The position numbers were made by a program, and so were the translations under genes. The notes under the pieces are model-generated. The model made no database searches. It was not told the origin of the DNA and saw only the letters and a program-made list of their open reading frames with translations. A stretch of DNA of 11,759 bases from an uncultured Slackia sp. (GTDB lineage Bacteria; Actinomycetota; Coriobacteriia; Coriobacteriales; Eggerthellaceae): the NCBI GenBank assembly GCA_934646845.1, contig CAKUEV010000042.1:1-11759 (forward strand), read 5' to 3'. Each line of letters begins with the position of its first letter. Position 1 is the stretch's first letter. Below are positions 7,058-11,759 of this stretch, piece after piece.

Positions 7058-7889
7058 CATGGCGAATAGCGAGTCTTCGGCGCGCATCGTGACGAGCGCC
7101 GTGGCCGTGATTTCGGCGGTGGCGTTGGCCGTGAGCCTTGTTGCGGCCGGCTTTGCGGCCTGCGCCGTGCCCGACGTTTCCACCAAGGCGCTTGCGAGTG
7201 CTTATTCGACCGACGACGCCTCGCCGTTCACGAAAGACGAGCTCGTTGCGGCTGCGGTGCAAACGAAGCGCTACACCATCGACGACAACGACAAAGCCGC
7301 GGTGTACGCCACAATCGCCGCGATCAATGCGCAAGAGGCGCTCGCCGGCACGGCTGGCAAGGGCGCTCCCAAGATCGATGCGACGGCGAACTATGCCGCA
7401 GGCGAGCTTTCCGACGAGCAGATCGCAACGCTTGAAGCGGCATTCGACGCGGCGAGCGAGCGCTACGTGCTCACGCCCGATGCCGTAAGCCACCTCGACG
7501 ACGTGTTCGGCGTGGTGCAGGCTGCGAAATGGTGGCTTCTCGCCGCCGTGGTTGCCGCGTGCGTCGGCTGCACGGCAACGGCGTTTCGCGGTGGCAAGCG
7601 CCTGCTTGGACGCGTGCTCGCAGGCGCGGGCATTTCCGTTCTTGCGGTGTTCGCTCTGCTCGCGGCGTGGGTTGCTATCGATTTCGACGGCTTCTTCGCG
7701 CAATTCCACTCGCTGTTCTTTGCGGCTGGCACGTGGACCTTCAGCTGGGATTCTTTGCTCATTTGCATGTATCCGCCTGAATTTTGGGTGGGCATGGGCG
7801 CTATTTGGCTCGTGGTCACGGTTGCGTGCTGCGTCGTTTGCATTACTATAGGAAGGCTGCTGCGCAAAGGGTCAACTCAAAAGCGCTAA
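7050..7889 (+). CDS. DUF1461 integral membrane protein, Lit-like (lipoprotein intramolecular transacylase family)
   Basis: A 279-residue membrane protein. One helix at residues 13-39 is followed by an extracytoplasmic domain (about 40-160) and three helices near 161-178, 187-211 and 245-270. That is the layout of the DUF1461/TIGR01906 family, which includes Lit, the enzyme that moves an acyl chain within the lipoprotein N-terminal cysteine to give the lyso form. Two histidines in family-like contexts are visible: His148 in SHLDDV and His220 in FAQFHSLFF, the latter followed by the typical GTWTFSWDSLLICMYPPEFW. These match the pair of conserved histidines known to matter in Lit. Family membership is well supported; transacylase activity is inference. 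The ATG at 7050 overlaps the previous gene by eight bases; the ATG at 7059 is a close alternative. gltX follows after 25 bases, so the three are probably one transcript. Confidence 0.75.
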   Translation: MNSMANSESSARIVTSAVAVISAVALAVSLVAAGFAACAVPDVSTKALASAYSTDDASPFTKDELVAAAVQTKRYTIDDNDKAAVYATIAAINAQEALAGTAGKGAPKIDATANYAAGELSDEQIATLEAAFDAASERYVLTPDAVSHLDDVFGVVQAAKWWLLAAVVAACVGCTATAFRGGKRLLGRVLAGAGISVLAVFALLAAWVAIDFDGFFAQFHSLFFAAGTWTFSWDSLLICMYPPEFWVGMGAIWLVVTVACCVVCITIGRLLRKGSTQKR

Positions 7890-7914
7890 GAGACTATTGG
7901 AAGGATAGATTCGT

Positions 7915-9498
7915 ATGGCAGATTCGACCTCTGGCGTGCGCGTTCGTTTCGCGCCTTCGCCCACGGGCAAGCTTCATATCGGCGGCGCCCGCACGGCTAT
8001 TTACAACTGGGCGTTTGCTCGCGCCACGGGCGGCACGTTCGTGCTGCGCATCGAGGACACCGATCCCGAGCGCTCCACCGAGGAAAACACGCAAATCATT
8101 CTGCGCGCTATGCGCTGGCTCGGCCTCGATTGGGACGAGGGTCCCGAGGTGGGCGGCGATTTCGGCCCCTACAAGCAAACCGAGCGCTTCGACACCTACA
8201 AGGCTGCCTTGGAGCAGCTCAAAGAGAGCGGCGCGGTGTATCCGTGTTTCTGCGCGAAGGAAACGCTCGACGCCAAGCGCGAGGCTGCCGAGAAAACCGA
8301 GGGCGGCTATTCGGGCTACGATCGCACCTGCCGTTCGCTTTCCGCTGAAGAGGCGCAGGCACGCATCGATGCGGGCGAGCCGCATGTATGGCGCCTGAAG
8401 GTGCCAGAGAACCATGGCCCCATCGAGTTCGACGACGCCGTGTATGGCCACATGAGCTTCCCGGCCGACGTTATGGACGACATGATTCTGGTGCGCACCG
8501 ATGGCACGCCGACCTATAACTTCGCCGTGGTCTGCGACGATGCGAACATGCATATCACGCATGTAATTCGCGGCGACGACCACCTGTCCAACACGCCGCG
8601 CCAGATTCTGATTTATGAGGCATTGGGCCTTGAGGCTCCGACGTTCGCGCACCTCTCCATGATTCTGGGCGCCGACGGCAAGAAGCTCTCCAAGCGCCAT
8701 GGTGCCACGAGCGTCGAGGAATACGCTGCGCGCGGCTATTTGCCCGACACGATGGTGAACTTCTTGGCTCTTCTGGGATGGAGCCTCGACGGCGAGACCA
8801 CGATTATTCCGCGCGATGTGCTGTGCGAGAAGTTCGGCCTCGACCGCATCACGAAGAAAGACGCCGTGTTCGACGAGACCAAGCTCGATTGGATGAACGG
8901 CCAGTACATCAAAACCATGCAGGCCGACGAATGGGTGAAGCTGTCCACGCCGTGGCTGGCGCAGGCTCGCGCAGCCGGCATGGCTGCCACCGAGGGCGCT
9001 GTGGTGCTTGACGCTGCTGAGGCTGAGCCGTTCGCGCTTTCCGACGACGAGCAAGCTGCCGCCGTTGCCGAAACCGCTGCCGACATCGAGGCGCGCCCCG
9101 CATTCTACGAGGCGCTTTACCCGTTGCTCGCCGAGCGCGAGACGAGCCTGAGCGATGCCGCCGAGAAGCTGCCGTACATGTTCTGGGGTAAAAACGTCGT
9201 GCTCGACGCCAAGAGCGTGAAGAAGGTTCTGCAGAAGGAAGGCGCCCGCGCCGATGAAGCGCTGCGCGCGTGCCGCGAGGTGCTTGCAAACGCCGAGGCT
9301 TGGGAATGCGATCCCATGCAGGAGGCGTGCCGTGCGCTGTGCGAGCCTATGGGCATCAAGCCCAAGCTCATGTTCCAGCCGCTTCGCGTTGCCGTGTGCG
9401 GTAACATGGTGAGCCCGCCGCTGTTCGAGAGCATTGAGCTGCTGAATCGCGAAGACGTGCTTGCTCGCATCGACGCGACGCTTGCTGCCGCATTCTAA
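7915..9498 (+). CDS. gltX: Glutamyl-tRNA synthetase
   Basis: A 527-residue class I aminoacyl-tRNA synthetase that attaches glutamate to tRNA-Glu in the cytoplasm. The HIGH-type motif is seen in PSPTGKLHIGGART (residues 14-27) and the KMSKS-type motif in KKLSKRHG (256-263). A zinc-site pattern is also present: Cys111, Cys113, Tyr135 and Cys139. The C-terminal anticodon-binding helical region ends with RVAVCGNMVSPPLFESIELL, typical of the family. The length is slightly above the common 470-500 because of an Ala/Glu-rich segment near residues 357-391. The start is supported by GGAAGGAT about nine bases upstream. Whether it also charges tRNA-Gln (non-discriminating, with GatCAB) cannot be told here. 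It lies 25 bases after the Lit-like gene and is followed by a GC-rich hairpin. Confidence 0.97.
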   Translation: MADSTSGVRVRFAPSPTGKLHIGGARTAIYNWAFARATGGTFVLRIEDTDPERSTEENTQIILRAMRWLGLDWDEGPEVGGDFGPYKQTERFDTYKAALEQLKESGAVYPCFCAKETLDAKREAAEKTEGGYSGYDRTCRSLSAEEAQARIDAGEPHVWRLKVPENHGPIEFDDAVYGHMSFPADVMDDMILVRTDGTPTYNFAVVCDDANMHITHVIRGDDHLSNTPRQILIYEALGLEAPTFAHLSMILGADGKKLSKRHGATSVEEYAARGYLPDTMVNFLALLGWSLDGETTIIPRDVLCEKFGLDRITKKDAVFDETKLDWMNGQYIKTMQADEWVKLSTPWLAQARAAGMAATEGAVVLDAAEAEPFALSDDEQAAAVAETAADIEARPAFYEALYPLLAERETSLSDAAEKLPYMFWGKNVVLDAKSVKKVLQKEGARADEALRACREVLANAEAWECDPMQEACRALCEPMGIKPKLMFQPLRVAVCGNMVSPPLFESIELLNREDVLARIDATLAAAF

Positions 9499-9503
9499 TA
9501 TTT

Positions 9504-9535
9504 CGCCCGCGCCGGCAATGCGTTCGGCGCGGGCG
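9504..9535 (+). terminator. GC-rich hairpin after gltX
   Basis: CGCCCGCGCCG (9504-9514) pairs perfectly with CGGCGCGGGCG (9525-9535) around a 10-base loop, five bases after the gltX stop. The following bases are only mildly T-rich (CTCTGCGTTGTT), so termination may be partial or the hairpin may protect the 3' end. It separates gltX from the ferredoxin gene. Confidence 0.6.
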
Positions 9536-9577
9536 CTCTGCGTTGTTAAGGCTGCTTAAAGGGGGATTCTCGCAGCG

Positions 9578-10645
9578 ATGAAAGTTCTCACGATTCCTGA
9601 ACACTGCACGCGTACGCACGGCGCACATTGCACGCGCTGCCAGCTCGCGTGTCCCGCCAAGGCTCTTTCCTTCGATGAGGCGGGCGCGCCGGTTATCGAT
9701 CGCGATGCATGCACGAAGTGCGGCGTGTGCATTGGCGTGTGCGACGCGTTCTCTTCGAGCTCGGCGACGGCTTTGCGCCTGTATGACCACTTGCGCAAAG
9801 TGGCCATGCGCGGAGAAATCGTATACCTCACCTGCGAAGAGAACGTTTTCCCTGGTTTTGAGCCGGCGAAAAATGTCACGGTGCTTCCATGCTTGGCGTG
9901 CGTGCCTCCCGAGCTGTGGACGCTTCTGCTCTCGCAGAACGTTCCTGTGTGCGTGGCGTGCGATTTGAAGTACTGCGAAGATTGCTCGCGCGCTGCGAAA
10001 ATCGGCGAGCTGCTTTTTACCAAAGCCATCGAAATCGCCGAGGCGCAAACGGGCGAGAGCGTTCACTTCGATCGCGAGATTCCCGAATATGTGCCCCCTG
10101 TGGAGGCTGTGGTCGATGACGAATTCGACCGTCGTGCCGCGTTTGACAGCGTGAAAGACGATGCGTTCGGCATTATTTCTGGCCGCCGCCGTCTGAAGCA
10201 GTCTGACACCCTGAAGGAGGCCTATCGCAAGAAGGAACGCGAGCGAATGCGCGAGGCGCTGAATTTGAGCGAGGGCGAGTACTTGAGCGACGCGCTCGAG
10301 AAGGGCAGGGCGACCCGCGTCATGCCGCCTCGTCGCCGCATGCTGCTTGAGGCCTATGCCGCCAAGCCCGATATCGCCGAAAATGTCGAAATCGCCGTGA
10401 GCGCGACCGACCATGCCGCCTGCGTGGAATGCCTCGATTGCGTGGCGAAGTGCGCGAGCGGCGCGCGTATCGCGACCAAGGAAGGCCACCTGGAGTACGA
10501 CGCGCGCTACTGCGTCGGCTGCGGCGCGTGCGAGGCCGCTTGCCCGCGCAACGCCATCGAGCTCGTCGAGGCGACCTTCGCCGATCTTTTGCCCGAGGGC
10601 CCCGGCAAGCCAGCCATTGAGCCCAATCTGGCCGATTACGAGTAG
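9578..10645 (+). CDS. Multi-cluster 4Fe-4S ferredoxin-type protein
   Basis: A 355-residue soluble protein with 23 cysteines. The N-terminal pair of [4Fe-4S] motifs is Cys10/18/21/25 (C-x7-C-x2-C-x3-C-P, with an unusual first spacing) and Cys45/48/51/55 (standard C-x2-C-x2-C-x3-C). The C-terminal pair is Cys282/285/288/292 and Cys312/315/318/322, both standard. Between them, residues 80-136 carry Cys86, 105, 108, 125, 128, 133 and 136 in a beta-strand/Cys pattern (YLTC, LPCLAC, VCVACDLKYCEDC). This recalls, loosely, the MvhD/FlpD electron-transfer subunits linked to Hdr-type complexes. A charged linker (about 160-275) follows. It probably shuttles electrons for a partner that is not in the window. 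No Tat signal or membrane helix is seen. The ribosome site AAGGGGGA lies about 11 bases before the ATG, a little far. It is monocistronic by its flanking hairpins. The ferredoxin call is firm; the partner is unknown. Confidence 0.85.
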   Translation: MKVLTIPEHCTRTHGAHCTRCQLACPAKALSFDEAGAPVIDRDACTKCGVCIGVCDAFSSSSATALRLYDHLRKVAMRGEIVYLTCEENVFPGFEPAKNVTVLPCLACVPPELWTLLLSQNVPVCVACDLKYCEDCSRAAKIGELLFTKAIEIAEAQTGESVHFDREIPEYVPPVEAVVDDEFDRRAAFDSVKDDAFGIISGRRRLKQSDTLKEAYRKKERERMREALNLSEGEYLSDALEKGRATRVMPPRRRMLLEAYAAKPDIAENVEIAVSATDHAACVECLDCVAKCASGARIATKEGHLEYDARYCVGCGACEAACPRNAIELVEATFADLLPEGPGKPAIEPNLADYE

Positions 10646-10652
10646 TTGTACG

Positions 10653-10693
10653 AAAGTGGGGTAGGAGGTAAGCCTTCTGCCCCATTTTTTCTT
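10653..10693 (+). terminator. Intrinsic terminator after the ferredoxin gene
   Basis: TGGGGTAGGAGG (10657-10668) and CCTTCTGCCCCA (10673-10684) form a 12-bp stem with two G-U pairs around a TAAG loop, followed directly by six T's and three more after a C. It begins eight bases after the stop codon. This is the clearest rho-independent terminator in the window. Confidence 0.88.
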
Positions 10694-10729
10694 TGATGGG
10701 AAACTGCTGGTTTCTGGTTTTGTGTGCGG

Positions 10730-10749
10730 GGCAGGGAATCGATCCTGCC
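10730..10749. other. Short hairpin in the leader of the Nudix gene
   Basis: GGCAGG and CCTGCC pair around an 8-base interval ending about 27 bases before the Nudix start. It is a small stem with no T-run. It may be an operator, a leader structure or chance. No convincing promoter hexamers were found between 10694 and 10776. Confidence 0.2.
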
Positions 10750-10776
10750 TTGCTTTGACGTACGAGGGGAGTGCAT

Positions 10777-11511
10777 GTGGAAACGATGGCCCGCGATCGC
10801 GCTCGACTGATTGCCGACATTGAAGCCTTCGAGCCGTTCAATGAGCAGGAATCGGTCGATAAACAGGTGATTCTTCGTGCCCTTAGAAGCGACCCCAATT
10901 GCTTCGAGCGCTCTGCGCAGGCGCATATGGCGACATCGATTTGGACGGTTGATGCTTCTTTTGAACGCACGCTGCTTGAATGGCACAACATCTACCAATC
11001 CTGGTCGTGGATTGGCGGACATGCCGATGGCGTGGCCGATTTGCGCGCGGTTGCTCTTCGCGAACTCGAAGAAGAGACCGGCGTGCATGGTCGCATTCTT
11101 CCGTATGGCCGCGGTATTTCGGCCGAGGGCGAGCTTGCTCGAGGGGATGGCGTTCTGGAAGGTTCGGGCCTTCCACTTGGGCAAGACGCGTCGTGCGAAT
11201 ACGGTTTCGCGCAGGACTTCGAATCGTGCCAACGAGTTGATTCCCGCTCTAACGGTGGCGATATTTTCTCGCTCGAGGTGCTCACGGTGAACGGCCACGA
11301 GAAGCGCGGCGCATACGTGGGCTCGCATTTGCATCTGAATGTGACGTATTTAGCGCAGGCAAATCCCGATGAGCCGCTGAAGGTGAAGCCTGACGAAAAT
11401 TCCGCCCTGAAGTGGGTGCCGCTCGACGATGCCGTTCGCCTGTCGAGCGAGCCGTGGATTCGCGACCGCATCTACCGCAAGCTTATCGCCAAAACCCGCG
11501 TCTATTGCTGA
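10777..11511 (+). CDS. Nudix hydrolase family protein
   Basis: A 244-residue protein with a Nudix fold that should hydrolyse a nucleoside-diphosphate-linked compound; the substrate is unknown. The Nudix box is seen as SWIGGHADGVADLRAVALRE running into LEEETGV (residues 77-103). The REL-EEETG metal-binding core is intact, but the first box glutamate is replaced by Ala/Asp. After a long insertion of about 50 residues (about 108-161), the family pattern resumes with IFSLEVLTVNGHEKRGAYVG, SHLHLNVTYLA and KWVPLDDA. The GTG at 10777 is preferred because GAGGGG lies seven bases upstream. The GTG at 10771 is too close to that site, and an ATG at 10786 is possible but farther. It is a single gene, with a terminator upstream and a convergent TetR gene downstream. 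Confidence 0.85.
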   Translation: METMARDRARLIADIEAFEPFNEQESVDKQVILRALRSDPNCFERSAQAHMATSIWTVDASFERTLLEWHNIYQSWSWIGGHADGVADLRAVALRELEEETGVHGRILPYGRGISAEGELARGDGVLEGSGLPLGQDASCEYGFAQDFESCQRVDSRSNGGDIFSLEVLTVNGHEKRGAYVGSHLHLNVTYLAQANPDEPLKVKPDENSALKWVPLDDAVRLSSEPWIRDRIYRKLIAKTRVYC

Positions 11512-11514
11512 CCG

Positions 11515-11547
11515 AACCTGCTAAACGCTACGAGCATTTAGCAGGTT
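11515..11547. terminator. Hairpin shared by the convergent Nudix and TetR genes
   Basis: AACCTGCTAAA (11515-11525) pairs perfectly with TTTAGCAGGTT (11537-11547) around an 11-base loop. It starts three bases after the Nudix stop, and its right arm overlaps the stop codon of the minus-strand TetR gene. There is no T-run on either side, but its position suggests a bidirectional terminator or 3'-end structure. Confidence 0.55.
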
Positions 11548-11759
11548 ACTCTGCCTCTAAGATTCCGTTGACGCCTCGGGTCATTGCTTTTGCAACGATT
11601 CGGGCGATTTCGTTGAAAGGCATGTCGTCGCCCGAGTTGTACCAGCTTTCATAGGCTTCGAACATGCCGCCCAGAATGAAGCGTGCATAGTACTCGGTGT
11701 TTTCCAGGGGCTTAAGGCCGTGCGCCGCGCGTTCGCGCTGAATGGCTTCGACCCAATAG
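11546..11759 (-). CDS. TetR-family transcriptional regulator, C-terminal part (runs off the window)
   Basis: Only the last 70 residues are present; the start and the N-terminal helix-turn-helix lie beyond the right edge. The visible part contains EYYARFILGGMFEAYESWYN followed by SGDDMPFNEIARIVAKAM, which is the pattern of the ligand-binding C-terminal domain of many TetR/AcrR regulators (helices before the end, with a W-x-x-x-G/D turn and a final helix). The stop is TAA at 11546-11548. It converges on the Nudix gene. Its ligand and targets are unknown. The call rests on the C-terminal pattern alone, so a non-TetR helical protein remains possible. Confidence 0.7.
   Translation of the reverse strand, partial: YWVEAIQRERAAHGLKPLENTEYYARFILGGMFEAYESWYNSGDDMPFNEIARIVAKAMTRGVNGILEAE

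Noticed and set aside
7152..7163. Possible lipobox cysteine (Phe-Ala-Ala-Cys) at the end of the first helix of the Lit-like protein
   Set aside because: Phe at -3 is a poor lipobox, and the first helix is better explained as a membrane anchor typical of the DUF1461 family.
5783..7186. Long open frame on the minus strand opposite the ATP-grasp gene
   Set aside because: High-GC shadow frame: the translation is rich in Arg, Val and His with no family motif, while the plus strand has clear ATP-grasp motifs and a ribosome site.
7894..9054. Long open frame on the minus strand opposite gltX
   Set aside because: It is antisense to an unmistakable glutamyl-tRNA synthetase and has no recognisable domain.
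9368..10489. Long open frame on the minus strand opposite the ferredoxin gene
   Set aside because: Arg/His/Ala-rich shadow product without motifs; the plus-strand frame carries four [4Fe-4S] motifs.

Overview
The window reads as chromosomal DNA of a high-GC Gram-positive anaerobe of the Coriobacteriia, most likely Eggerthellaceae (the Eggerthella/Slackia/Gordonibacter neighbourhood). This is inference from gene content. There are two LuxR-type regulators built as about twelve membrane helices plus a C-terminal helix-turn-helix, a design very common in that group. A menaquinone-type prenyltransferase, a multi-cluster ferredoxin and GC-rich codon use with GTG starts fit as well. The genus cannot be fixed from the sequence alone.

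Layout from left to right. (1) 110-1744, plus strand: an orphan membrane LuxR regulator of visibly lower GC than the rest. (2) 5524 down to 1861, minus strand: a tight three-gene operon running membrane LuxR regulator, DUF2974 alpha/beta-hydrolase, then MenA/UbiA prenyltransferase. It converges on the first gene. (3) From 5681, plus strand, divergent from that operon: an ATP-grasp protein of the glutathionylspermidine synthase type, an overlapping DUF1461 (Lit-like) membrane protein, then glutamyl-tRNA synthetase gltX, closed by a GC-rich hairpin. (4) 9578-10645, plus strand: a Cys-rich protein with four [4Fe-4S] motifs, followed by a strong intrinsic terminator. (5) 10777-11511, plus strand: a Nudix hydrolase. 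It converges on a TetR-family regulator (C-terminal 70 residues only) that runs off the right edge, with a perfect 11-bp hairpin between them.

How the genes may work together. The minus-strand operon links a membrane-embedded regulator to quinone prenylation and a predicted lipase-like hydrolase, so a cell-envelope or respiratory role is a reasonable guess. The divergent operon pairs an ATP-grasp ligase with a predicted lipoprotein acyl-transfer enzyme and gltX. The 156-bp divergent intergenic region carries an 8-bp inverted repeat that could be a control site. No tRNA, rRNA, CRISPR array, insertion sequence or prophage gene is visible. The window is mostly ordinary chromosomal genes; the most noteworthy parts are the Lit-like protein, the unusual ferredoxin and the regulator-hydrolase-MenA operon.
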